A stretch of 7,798 nt of DNA, taken from Actinomycetota bacterium (lineage in GTDB: Bacteria; Actinomycetota; Actinomycetes; Nanopelagicales; Nanopelagicaceae). The DNA lies in NCBI GenBank assembly GCA_947452525.1, contig CANGCW010000039.1, forward strand, positions 1-7,798. The letters are read 5' to 3'. The translations under genes and the position numbers were made by a program. Shown here in pieces: positions 1 to 5,835 of this stretch. Under the pieces are notes generated by a model. The model saw only the letters and a program-made list of their open reading frames with translations. It was not told the DNA's origin and searched no databases. How positions within the stretch are numbered: position 1 is the first letter of the stretch; each line of letters opens with the position of its first letter.

Positions 1-120
1 CTTGAGTGGGCGACATCGTGCCCACCACCACGCCACAACTTCCTCTCAATGCCACGCATCCGTTCAGAGCGTCCAGCATTTGATCTCCATCACCCAGATA
101 TTCATACGGAAGGTCACTAA
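1..120 (+). CDS. ctaD: Cytochrome c oxidase subunit I (aa3-type), C-terminal end, partial
   Basis: This is the 3' end of a gene that begins before the window; 39 codons are visible, read in frame from base 1 to the TAA at 118-120. The first residues read LEWATSCPPPRHNF, followed by PRIRSERPAFDLHHP and a His-rich end. This is the characteristic C-terminal tail of actinobacterial CtaD, just after the last membrane helix. CtaD is the catalytic subunit of the aa3 oxidase and carries heme a, heme a3 and CuB, but those ligands lie outside the window. The next gene, ctaF, starts 2 bp after the stop, and its Shine-Dalgarno sequence lies inside the ctaD end, so the two are almost certainly one transcript. 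The identification rests on the tail motif and on the neighbour. Confidence 0.9.
   Translation, partial: LEWATSCPPPRHNFLSMPRIRSERPAFDLHHPDIHTEGH
108..113 (+). promoter_or_regulatory. Ribosome binding site of ctaF
   Basis: GGAAGG lies 9 bases before the ATG at 123 and within the last codons of ctaD. It fixes the ctaF start and suggests translational coupling with ctaD. Confidence 0.75.
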
Positions 121-122
121 CC

Positions 123-524
123 ATGAAAGCTAGCTGGAGATTATTTGTTGGCCTCGCGGTCTTCTATGCCATCATGGCTGTTATCTACTACGCAGTGGGT
201 GGAGAAGCGGTCGGTATCACCGCTATCTCACTCAGTAGTGGTCTAGCAGTCCTCATCGGCTTCTACGTCTGGTTCAGCGATAAGCGCATCGGAACTATGC
301 CTCAGGACAACCTCCAGGCAGAGATTGCAGATGGCGCTGGCGAGCTCGGTTTCTACTCACCACATTCATGGTGGCCACTACCTGTTGCGCTCTCCATGGT
401 TGCAGCAGGCCTCGGCCTCATCGTCGGTTGGTGGTTCACTCTGATCGCTATTGCAGCGCTCGTGGTGAGCGTCCTTGGTTTCGTACTTCAGTACGAGAAG
501 CCAGAGGATGTCTCAGCTCACTAG
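123..524 (+). CDS. ctaF: Cytochrome c oxidase subunit IV, actinobacterial type
   Basis: This 133-residue membrane protein is the small structural subunit of the aa3 oxidase in the bcc-aa3 supercomplex. Four hydrophobic segments are visible, at roughly residues 8-25, 30-51, 86-102 and 104-122. Between the second and third lies the family signature EIADGAGELGFYSPHSWWP (residues 67-85), nearly identical to the one I recall in M. tuberculosis CtaF (139 residues), so the length is normal. The family has no known catalytic residues. The ATG start is supported by GGAAGG 9 bases upstream. The gene follows ctaD by 2 bp and ends at a strong terminator, so ctaD-ctaF is the end of a transcript. In mycobacteria ctaF sits beside ctaC; here it sits beside ctaD. 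Confidence 0.95.
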   Translation: MKASWRLFVGLAVFYAIMAVIYYAVGGEAVGITAISLSSGLAVLIGFYVWFSDKRIGTMPQDNLQAEIADGAGELGFYSPHSWWPLPVALSMVAAGLGLIVGWWFTLIAIAALVVSVLGFVLQYEKPEDVSAH

Positions 525-541
525 CAGTTCTCAATACTCCA

Positions 542-576
542 AGACCCTCATCGAAAGATGGGGGTCTCTTTGTTTT
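542..576 (+). terminator. Intrinsic terminator after ctaF
   Basis: An 11-bp stem (542-552 paired with 557-567, one G-U wobble) closes on a GAAA tetraloop and is followed by the T-rich run CTTTGTTTT. It starts 17 bp after the ctaF stop and ends the ctaD-ctaF transcript. Confidence 0.9.
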
Positions 577-582
577 ACCTGA

Positions 583-726
583 AGAAACCTTACTCTTCAG
601 TCGTGCGCATACTCCCTATCGCGTAAGGGGCACTCCAGAGTTCACCTCTTTGTGACTGATGCAAACCCCGCAATTGCGCTCTACAGCAGGTTGGGGTTCA
701 CCGAAGTCGCTGGGGAGAGCATCTAA
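583..726 (+). pseudogene. Remnant of a GNAT acetyltransferase C-terminus
   Basis: The frame from 583 to the TAA at 724 encodes, from about 622, RKGHSRVHLFVTDANP and then ALYSRLGFTEVAGES. This resembles the last beta-strand and helix of GNAT-family N-acetyltransferases, where the usual pattern is V..L.V...N..A..LY...GF..V. The acetyl-CoA binding motif (Q/R-x-x-G-x-G/A) and the N-terminal half are absent. No usable start precedes the fragment, which begins just after the ctaF terminator. Between the Asn and the LY pair there is one residue fewer than in typical members, consistent with a small deletion. The likely state is a non-functional relic. The family call rests on a short pattern only, and the substrate cannot be guessed. 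Confidence 0.5.
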
Positions 727-938
727 ACAAGATACTTCTGCCAGTTCGCGACCGCATTCGACGGGAGAGCGCTGTTCCGACAACAGTAGGAGTCAATTCT
801 GTTCGTGCATTCCTATTGTCGAATGGAACGCGCCTCACCTCAACGGTCGTGGTGAGCCGCGTTAATCGAACCCAGTTCTTAGTTCACGACTACTTTGAGC
901 GCCGGAAGATTGCTTTCACAACAGAAGAAGATTCATAG
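717..938 (+). pseudogene. Start-less reading frame of unknown origin, probably a decayed gene
   Basis: In a second frame, overlapping the end of the GNAT-like remnant, about 73 codons run to a TAG at 936-938. They encode a protein-like sequence: residues LPVRDRIRRESAVPTT at about 738-785, SNGTRLTSTVVVSRVNRT in the middle, and HDYFERRKIAFTTEEDS at the end. The frame is open back to 660, but it has no ATG, GTG or TTG with a ribosome-binding site; the first GTG codons are only about 29 codons from the end. I do not recognise the family. The frame change between the GNAT-like part and this part could reflect a frameshift in one old gene or two unrelated relics. It is more likely a relic than an active gene. 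Confidence 0.35.
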
Positions 939-1035
939 GTATTCTTCAAAGGGTTTCCGCCAATCGGCGGACGCGCCTCATTAAGCTGTTGCCGTGAAAC
1001 GAAATGATTTTCGTGGCGCCTAAGTACTGTTCAAA
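939..1035. other. Intergenic stretch with two small inverted repeats
   Basis: No reading frame is convincing here. Two short hairpins are visible: TCCGCC-AATC-GGCGGA at 956-971 and ACGAAA-TGAT-TTTCGT at 999-1014. They lie between the end of the plus-strand relics and the end of the minus-strand small-gene pair, so either could weakly terminate transcription. Neither has a good T-run on either strand. Confidence 0.35.
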
Positions 1036-1185
1036 CTATTTCCAGTTAGATTTTTCCCACCTTTGAAACGAGGCCAGACAAACAGGGAGAAACAGCCACG
1101 AGTACCATTTGTGTGTCAGGTGAGCCAACTCGATTACTGCAATGGCAAAGCCCATTACTGCAAGAAAAATCAGTTTGGATCTCAT
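1036..1185 (-). CDS. Small hydrophobic membrane peptide, 49 residues, unknown function
   Basis: This short frame starts at ATG 1185-1183 and stops at TAG 1038-1036. The protein starts MRSKLIFLAVMGFAIAVIEL and ends with the basic, Trp-rich stretch QRWEKSNWK. Residues 5-21 form one clear membrane helix and residues 27-40 a second, shorter hydrophobic segment, with a short loop (HLTHKW) between, so a hairpin inserted in the membrane is plausible. The start lies 4 bases after the stop of the upstream 98-residue gene, and AGG (1196-1194) with an 8-base spacer sits at the end of that gene. This spacing suggests the two are co-translated. By hand count the frame is about 44% GC. I do not recognise a family. 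The gene call rests on hydrophobicity, the ribosome-binding site and the tight arrangement. Confidence 0.55.
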   Translation of the reverse strand: MRSKLIFLAVMGFAIAVIELAHLTHKWYSWLFLPVCLASFQRWEKSNWK

Positions 1186-1189
1186 GTAA

Positions 1190-1486
1190 TCAACCTACCA
1201 GATGACAAATGGTCGTTGGTATAAACGTGTAAAACCACTGCACCCGGAGCATTCCTCCGACCACGGTAGCAATCGCTTGCGCACTCCACGTGTTTACGAT
1301 GTTGCAAAGCGTAGTCGGTTTGGGACCATTTAATGGTCGCTCCATATTTATCACGCCGGACGAATTTGGTTTGCAGATTGATGTGGTGCAATACGTGGTT
1401 CCTGCATGTGAGCTGGAAATTGGGACTAGAGAAAGACCTGTAAACAAGACTACGATAATAAACAGTTTCTGGAGCTCGTGTTTCAT
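1190..1486 (-). CDS. Small secreted or membrane-anchored protein with four cysteines, unknown function
   Basis: This 98-residue protein starts at ATG 1486-1484. An in-frame ATG 9 codons upstream (1513) lacks a ribosome-binding site, whereas GGAGG lies 5 bases before 1486. The N-terminus MKHELQKLFIIVVLFTGLSL is a classical signal peptide: Lys at 2 and 7, a hydrophobic core at about 8-21, and a likely cleavage after SHA (26-28). The mature part has four Cys (33, 38, 61, 94), able to form two disulfides outside the membrane, and a mildly hydrophobic C-terminal third (about 69-93). I recognise no family. It precedes the 49-residue membrane peptide by 4 bases and follows the qcr operon terminator on the same strand, so it should have its own promoter, which I could not place. 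Frames in the same region on either strand appear to be shadows. Confidence 0.6.
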   Translation of the reverse strand: MKHELQKLFIIVVLFTGLSLVPISSSHAGTTYCTTSICKPNSSGVINMERPLNGPKPTTLCNIVNTWSAQAIATVVGGMLRVQWFYTFIPTTICHLVG

Positions 1487-1491
1487 TGATA

Positions 1492-1496
1492 CCTCC
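1492..1496 (-). promoter_or_regulatory. Ribosome binding site of the 98-residue secreted protein gene
   Basis: On the minus strand GGAGG precedes the ATG at 1486 by 5 bases (spacer TATCA). This decides the start in favour of 1486 over the ATG at 1513. Confidence 0.7.
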
Positions 1497-1608
1497 GTAG
1501 GTTGGGTTTTCATTCAGTCCAAACAACCGACTGATTTCGTCACTCAATCCATACCTTGAAAGTCTTGATTTGCTCGTGTTTCACTTGCGTGGTTTTAAGG
1601 GAAAGAGA

Positions 1609-1641
1609 AGAGCCCCCAAGAGTTGGACTCCTGAGGGCTCT
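1609..1641 (-). terminator. Intrinsic terminator of the ctaE-qcrCAB operon
   Basis: On the minus strand a 15-bp stem with only two G-U wobbles closes on a 3-base loop (CCA), starting 15 bases after the qcrB stop. It is followed by the pyrimidine run TCTCTTTCCCTT. The opposite strand has no T-rich tail, so the signal is directional. Confidence 0.9.
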
Positions 1642-1656
1642 GTAGGACTTCTCGAA

Positions 1657-3243
1657 TTAGTGGTGATCTAGCGCCTTTGCCTCGGTGGCAGTTGGTGCTG
1701 GAACCTGCTCAGCGTGCGCCTTGCTGAGACGCGCACGAAGCTTTGCCTTGATTCCGCCAGGAGCATCTGTGCCATTGAGGTCAGATGCTGGGACGGTAAG
1801 GGCTGCAGGTTGTGCATGTTGAGTCAGTACGAACTTCTTCGCCTCTGAGATAGGAGCGTGAACTTCGACAAACTCTCCGCTCGGCATCATTACTAGGCGG
1901 CCGGTCTCAACGCCATGAAGGACGACGTCACGATCTGCACGCTGCAATGAGAGGCAGAGGCGCTTGGTAATGATGAAGACGATTGGTGGGACAACTATCA
2001 AACCAATACGTGTGAACCACATGATTCCATTAATAGTGAGGTGGAAGTGGGTTGCGATAATGTCATTTCCGCCGTTGAGAAGAGCGACCAACATGAAGGA
2101 GAGTGACATTGCGCCGAGTGCTGTGCGATTTGGAGCGTTACGTGGACGATCAAGGAGATGATGTTCTGCCTTATCGTTCATGATCCAGCTCTCGATGAAT
2201 GGGTAGAGCGCCATTCCGGTAAAGAGGATTCCAGGAATGATGACGCCAGGCGTCAAGATATTCCACGAGATGGTGTGGCCGAAGGCATGCGTCTCCAGAG
2301 GAGGGAACATGCGGACGAGGCCATCAAGCCAACCCATGTACCAGTCTGGCTGTGAACCAGCGGAGATCTGACCTGGCGTATATGGACCGTAAAGCCAAAT
2401 CGGGTTGATTGAGGCTGTTGCGCCAAGGAATGCAGTGATTCCGAAGACGATGAAGAAGAATCCACCAGCCTTTGCCATGTATACAGGCATTAATGGGTAT
2501 CCGACAACATTCTTCTCTGTGCGTCCAGGACCTGGGTACTGGGTGTGCTTCTGATACCAGACGAGCATCAAGTGCACTGTGATGAGTGCAAGGAAGATGC
2601 CTGGGATCAAGAGAACGTGCACGGTGTAGATGCGTGGAATAAACGAGTGGCCAGGGAATGCGCCACCAAATGCGAAGAAGGCCAAGTAGGAGCCGACCAC
2701 GGGTATCGCTTGAATGATCGCTTCAGCGATACGGATACCTGTTCCAGAGAGAAGATCATCAGGAAGTGAGTAACCGAGGAAGCCCTCGACGATTCCGAGT
2801 GTTAGAAGACCGATACCGATGAGCCAGTTGGCCTCACGAGGCTTTCTAAATGCACCAGTAAAGAAGACACGGAGAAGGTGAACCACAATAGCTGCCATGA
2901 AGATCAACGCAGCCCAGTGGTGAATCTGACGCATCAAGAGTCCACCACGGATATCGAATGAGATTCGAAGTGTGGATGCGTACGACTCAGACATTGCGAG
3001 GTTTTGAAGTGGTACATAACTTCCGTTGTAGACAACCTCATTCTGCGATGGGTTGTACCAGAATGTTAGGAATGTTCCGGAGAGAAGAAGAATGATGAAT
3101 GAATAGAGTGCGATCTCACCGAGCATGAAGGACCAGTGATCCGGGAAGACCTTGGTGAGGTTCTTCTTAGCCCACTTGGCCGCACCTGTGCGGTCATCGA
3201 TATATCCTGCGACATTTCCTGCTACGCGCTCACGTGCTTTCAT
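1657..3243 (-). CDS. qcrB: Cytochrome bc1 complex cytochrome b subunit (menaquinol oxidation)
   Basis: This 528-residue integral membrane protein carries the two b hemes and both quinone sites of the bcc complex. The first membrane helix is at about 42-62. One heme ligand pair is H108 and H122, in the segment starting RQIHHW. The second pair is H209 and H224; their 15-residue separation is one more than in mitochondrial cytochrome b. The Qo-site motif appears as PDWY (299-302) in place of PEWY, as is usual in actinobacteria. Further helices lie at about 142-160, 206-229, 260-280, 325-350, 373-390 and 401-423, and a hydrophilic C-terminal tail of about 100 residues follows. The length is close to that of M. 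tuberculosis QcrB (549). The ATG overlaps the qcrA stop (ATGA, 4 bp), implying translational coupling. It is the last gene of the operon. Confidence 0.97.
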   Translation of the reverse strand: MKARERVAGNVAGYIDDRTGAAKWAKKNLTKVFPDHWSFMLGEIALYSFIILLLSGTFLTFWYNPSQNEVVYNGSYVPLQNLAMSESYASTLRISFDIRGGLLMRQIHHWAALIFMAAIVVHLLRVFFTGAFRKPREANWLIGIGLLTLGIVEGFLGYSLPDDLLSGTGIRIAEAIIQAIPVVGSYLAFFAFGGAFPGHSFIPRIYTVHVLLIPGIFLALITVHLMLVWYQKHTQYPGPGRTEKNVVGYPLMPVYMAKAGGFFFIVFGITAFLGATASINPIWLYGPYTPGQISAGSQPDWYMGWLDGLVRMFPPLETHAFGHTISWNILTPGVIIPGILFTGMALYPFIESWIMNDKAEHHLLDRPRNAPNRTALGAMSLSFMLVALLNGGNDIIATHFHLTINGIMWFTRIGLIVVPPIVFIITKRLCLSLQRADRDVVLHGVETGRLVMMPSGEFVEVHAPISEAKKFVLTQHAQPAALTVPASDLNGTDAPGGIKAKLRARLSKAHAEQVPAPTATEAKALDHH

Positions 3244-4235
3244 GCTGAGTTACGCTCCCAAAAGCTAGGTCCGACAGGTTCTGTAAATCCTTGTTTTGCG
3301 ATGAGATAACCCTCGGCATCAACACCGATTGCCAACTGTGGAAGTGGGCGAGCGGCTGGTCCGAAGATGACCTTTGCTGCACGTGTCACATCGAATGTTG
3401 ATTGGTGACATGGGCAGAGGAGGTGCTTTGTCTGCTGCTCGTAGAGAGCAACTGCGCAACCCATATGTGAGCAAATCTTTGAGAAGGCGATGATGCCTTC
3501 ATGCGTCCACGAGAGGCGCTCTGCATCAAGGTTGAACTCTTCTGGGCGGATACGAATAAGAAGGACTGCATCCTTGCCGATGTTCTCTAGTGAGCGCTCT
3601 GTTCCTTCTGGAAGTTCAGGAAGAACCTGAGCTACCGCGCCAACTTCAAGATCGGACGCCTTGATGCGACGACCTTGTGGATCCGAGACGAGATAAGTGT
3701 CCTTGGCCCAGTTTGTTGTCTCGAGCTCCTTCTTTGGTAGCGGACCGAGGTCGCGAAGGAGAACGAGAGGGGAGAGGCCAATAAGGCCGAGAGCTGCACC
3801 GAGGGAACGCTTGATGAGTGAGCGACGACCAAGTTGAGCAGTTCCTGCACGCTCCTTGATTGTCTCAACGAACTCCTTGCGATCTTCATCGGAAGAACGG
3901 AACTCATGACGCTCTGCGATAACTTCAGTGTCATCCATCAGCGTCTTTGCCCAGTGAATTGCGCCAAGACCGATGAAGAAGAGCGAGAGAGCTAGGCCAA
4001 CGCCGATGCCGAGGTTATTAACCTGCTGAGTACCGAGCAGTGGAAGGAAGACTTCTTTCTTCGGACTGATGCCAACATATGAGTAAATTGTGAGAACGGT
4101 TGAGGCAGCGGAGAGAAGGAAGAGAATCGCAACTTGGCGCTCGGCACGCTTTGCAGCGCGCTCATCAAAATCAGCCTTGCGATGGACGTGTTCTGGAAGA
4201 CCTGGGTCTACGAAACGTTCTACAGAGTTAGTCAT
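3240..4235 (-). CDS. qcrA: Cytochrome bc1 complex Rieske iron-sulfur subunit
   Basis: This 331-residue Rieske protein carries electrons from menaquinol at the Qo site of QcrB to the diheme QcrC. The cluster-binding boxes are CSHMGC (255-260) and CPCHQS (274-279); C255, H257, C274 and H277 should hold the 2Fe-2S cluster, and C260-C276 the disulfide. Three hydrophobic segments (about 35-54, 75-97 and 144-161) match the actinobacterial three-helix form. A twin-arginine motif, GRRSLIKRSLG at 136-146, comes just before the third helix. In Streptomyces coelicolor the Tat system is known to insert this last helix with the folded cluster domain. The protein is shorter than M. tuberculosis QcrA (about 430), mainly in the N-terminal region. 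It starts 3 bp after the qcrC stop and overlaps qcrB by 4 bp. Confidence 0.96.
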   Translation of the reverse strand: MTNSVERFVDPGLPEHVHRKADFDERAAKRAERQVAILFLLSAASTVLTIYSYVGISPKKEVFLPLLGTQQVNNLGIGVGLALSLFFIGLGAIHWAKTLMDDTEVIAERHEFRSSDEDRKEFVETIKERAGTAQLGRRSLIKRSLGAALGLIGLSPLVLLRDLGPLPKKELETTNWAKDTYLVSDPQGRRIKASDLEVGAVAQVLPELPEGTERSLENIGKDAVLLIRIRPEEFNLDAERLSWTHEGIIAFSKICSHMGCAVALYEQQTKHLLCPCHQSTFDVTRAAKVIFGPAARPLPQLAIGVDAEGYLIAKQGFTEPVGPSFWERNSA

Positions 4236-4238
4236 TCG

Positions 4239-5033
4239 TTATCTCGCCTTCATTGCAAGCCATACAGCGACACCGATGAGGATGCCGAGTCCCAAAGTCC
4301 AGACAAGTAAACCTTCAGTTACTGGACCAACGCGACCAAGTGATGCTCCACCTGTTGCAGGCTCCTTATCGGCGGCCTGGATCCAAGCGATGATGTCAGC
4401 CTTATCCTTCGGAGTGAGCGTTGTGTCAGAGAATTTAGGCATTGATTGTGGACCGGTAATCATTGCTTCGTAAATGTATTTTGGCTCTACACCCATAAGA
4501 GTCGGTGCGTACTTACCGTTGGTAAGCGCTCCGCCTTGTGCTGCAAAGTTATGGCACATTGCGCAGTTGGTGCGAAAGAGTGTGCCTCCGTCGGCTACAT
4601 TGCCATCGCGCTCCCAGTTGATGGATGTTGGATCAACAACCTTTGGTCCTGGTGCGAGTGATGCAACATATGCAGCGAGTGCCGCTGTCTGCTGTGCGTC
4701 GTAGATAGGACGCTTTCTCATTGCCTGCTGAGACATATCAGCCATTGGCATTCTGCCTGTTCCAACTTGAAAATCAACTGCAGCAGCACCTACGCCAATG
4801 AGTGAAGGTGCAATACCTGAACCCTCTGCGTTAAGGCCGTGACATGAAGAGCAACCCTTAAGGAAGATCTGCTTGCCTTCGTCAACGATTGTGCTGCCAG
4901 AACTGGTCTGTTGGTGCTGCACAGTTGGAAGAGCTGAAGCCATGGAGAATGCAGAACCCACAGTGATGAGAGCTGCAGCGATTAGAGCTGGTGCGGCAAA
5001 CTTATGTCTGCGCATGTGCGAAAGTCGCTTCAC
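4239..5033 (-). CDS. qcrC: Cytochrome bc1 complex diheme cytochrome c subunit
   Basis: This 264-residue membrane-anchored diheme c-type cytochrome passes electrons from the Rieske protein to the oxidase inside the supercomplex. It replaces the soluble cytochrome c of other organisms. Two heme-binding motifs are present, CSSCH (61-65) and CAMCH (157-161), each followed by a candidate axial Met (in RMPM at 94-97, and M198 in SMP). An N-terminal hydrophobic export segment spans about 13-34, and a C-terminal membrane helix 241-261 is followed by a basic end. Length and layout match QcrC of mycobacteria (280). The start is GTG at 5033-5031, supported by AAGGTGG 8 bases upstream; an ATG six codons downstream is less likely. 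It lies 15 bp after ctaE and 3 bp before qcrA. Confidence 0.96.
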   Translation of the reverse strand: MKRLSHMRRHKFAAPALIAAALITVGSAFSMASALPTVQHQQTSSGSTIVDEGKQIFLKGCSSCHGLNAEGSGIAPSLIGVGAAAVDFQVGTGRMPMADMSQQAMRKRPIYDAQQTAALAAYVASLAPGPKVVDPTSINWERDGNVADGGTLFRTNCAMCHNFAAQGGALTNGKYAPTLMGVEPKYIYEAMITGPQSMPKFSDTTLTPKDKADIIAWIQAADKEPATGGASLGRVGPVTEGLLVWTLGLGILIGVAVWLAMKAR

Positions 5034-5041
5034 GTGTTATT

Positions 5042-5048
5042 CCACCTT
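5042..5048 (-). promoter_or_regulatory. Ribosome binding site of qcrC
   Basis: AAGGTGG on the minus strand directly follows the ctaE stop codon and stands 8 bases before the GTG start at 5033. It supports the GTG over the downstream ATG at 5015. Confidence 0.75.
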
Positions 5049-5708
5049 CTACTTGATGAGGTAGATCGCAGAGAAGAGCGCGATCCAGACGATATCGACG
5101 AAGTGCCAGTAATACGAGACAACGATTGCAGCTGTAGCTTGCTTGTGTCCGAACTTGCGAGCTTTAGCTACGCGAATCATGACGACGAGGAATGCGATGA
5201 GTCCGCCTGTTACGTGGAGACCGTGGAATCCAGTCGTGATGTAGAAAACCGAGCCATAAGCTCGTGAAGAGAGTGAGAGGCCATCTCGAACAAGGTTGGA
5301 GTACTCGTAGATCTGACCGCCGATGAAGAATGCGCCCATGAGGAATGTGAGTGCGAACCACTCGCGCATTCCCCACTTAGAGAAACGAAGAACCGAGCCT
5401 GTGCGACGTGGCTGGAAACGCTCTGCAGCGAAGACGCCGAACTGGCATGTCACTGATGAGAGAACGAGAACAGTTGTATTGATCGCAGCGAACTTCACAT
5501 TAAGGAGGCTCGTAGAGTCGGTCCACACTGATGGGCCCTGCACTGCACGCGTGGTGAAGTACATTGCGAAGAGTGCGGCGAAGAACATCAACTCACTCGC
5601 GAGCCAAACAATCGTTCCTACTGCAACGAGGTTTGGTCGGGTGTTGTGATAGTGCTCCGTAGGGGCATGGGTGCCGCCAGCTGAGGGCGTGCTTACTGAT
5701 GTGCTCAC
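5049..5708 (-). CDS. ctaE: Cytochrome c oxidase subunit III
   Basis: This membrane subunit of the aa3 oxidase is 219 residues from the GTG at 5708. It supports the proton-pumping core and has no metal centre. Five hydrophobic segments are visible, the first at about 28-50 (VGTIVWLASELMFF). Conserved boxes are QIYEY (132-136), TGFHGLHVTGG (159-169) and SYYWHFVDIVW (198-208), all very close to M. tuberculosis CtaE. An in-frame ATG at 5747 would give 232 residues, but it has neither a Shine-Dalgarno sequence nor a -10 element at leaderless distance. From GTG 5708 there are 23 residues before the conserved RPN, against 22 in M. tuberculosis. AATAAT lies 6 bases before this GTG, so a leaderless start is likely. 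It is the first gene of the ctaE-qcrCAB operon. Confidence 0.95.
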   Translation of the reverse strand: MSTSVSTPSAGGTHAPTEHYHNTRPNLVAVGTIVWLASELMFFAALFAMYFTTRAVQGPSVWTDSTSLLNVKFAAINTTVLVLSSVTCQFGVFAAERFQPRRTGSVLRFSKWGMREWFALTFLMGAFFIGGQIYEYSNLVRDGLSLSSRAYGSVFYITTGFHGLHVTGGLIAFLVVMIRVAKARKFGHKQATAAIVVSYYWHFVDIVWIALFSAIYLIK

Positions 5709-5714
5709 GGGGTG

Positions 5715-5720
5715 ATTATT
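5715..5720 (-). promoter_or_regulatory. Putative -10 element of a leaderless ctaE transcript
   Basis: AATAAT (5 of 6 to TATAAT) on the minus strand ends 6 bases before the GTG at 5708, so transcription could begin on or next to that codon. A second candidate is TTGACC (5766-5761) with an 18-base gap to TAGAAA (5742-5737), which would leave a leader of about 20 bases. Both favour a start downstream of the ATG at 5747. Confidence 0.4.
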
Positions 5721-5822
5721 CCCGAAAGTTTGCCCTTTTCTATCCATTTCGCACGGGCGGGGTCAAGCAAAGTGGCGCGAGACGGGTGAAGCGCATCACG
5801 CCTAAATTCGTTGATTTTTCGG

Positions 5823-5828
5823 TAGACT
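5823..5828 (+). promoter_or_regulatory. Putative -10 element of a leaderless receiver-like gene transcript
   Basis: TAGACT ends 7 bases before the ATG at 5836. No Shine-Dalgarno sequence precedes that ATG and no convincing -35 box is present. This is the usual look of a leaderless actinobacterial promoter. Confidence 0.45.
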
Positions 5829-5835
5829 CCTCGTC

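Noticed and set aside
659..865. 68-codon plus-strand frame
   Set aside because: The composition is not protein-like, and it runs through two other frames that carry recognisable or better protein-like sequence. There is no ribosome-binding site.
956..971. GC-rich hairpin as the terminator of the small-gene pair
   Set aside because: The 6-bp stem is perfect, but the minus-strand tail is AAACCCTTTG, not a T-run, and it is 65 bp past the stop. It is noted only as an inverted repeat.
999..1014. AT-rich hairpin as a terminator or operator
   Set aside because: A short 6-bp stem without a T-rich tail, and only one copy, so no regulatory call can be supported.
1182..1547. 121-codon minus-strand frame starting with TTG after an AAGG
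   Set aside because: It overlaps the 98-residue frame, which has ATG, GGAGG and a clear signal peptide. This frame shows no domain or membrane pattern and is rich in His, Arg and Tyr as expected for a shadow frame.
1290..1559. 89-codon plus-strand frame opposite the small secreted protein
   Set aside because: No ribosome-binding site, and it is antisense to a frame with a good signal peptide and start.
525..1656. Possible mobile element, tRNA or CRISPR in the long gene-poor stretch
   Set aside because: No transposase-like frame, terminal inverted repeats, target duplications, cloverleaf or regularly spaced repeats were seen.
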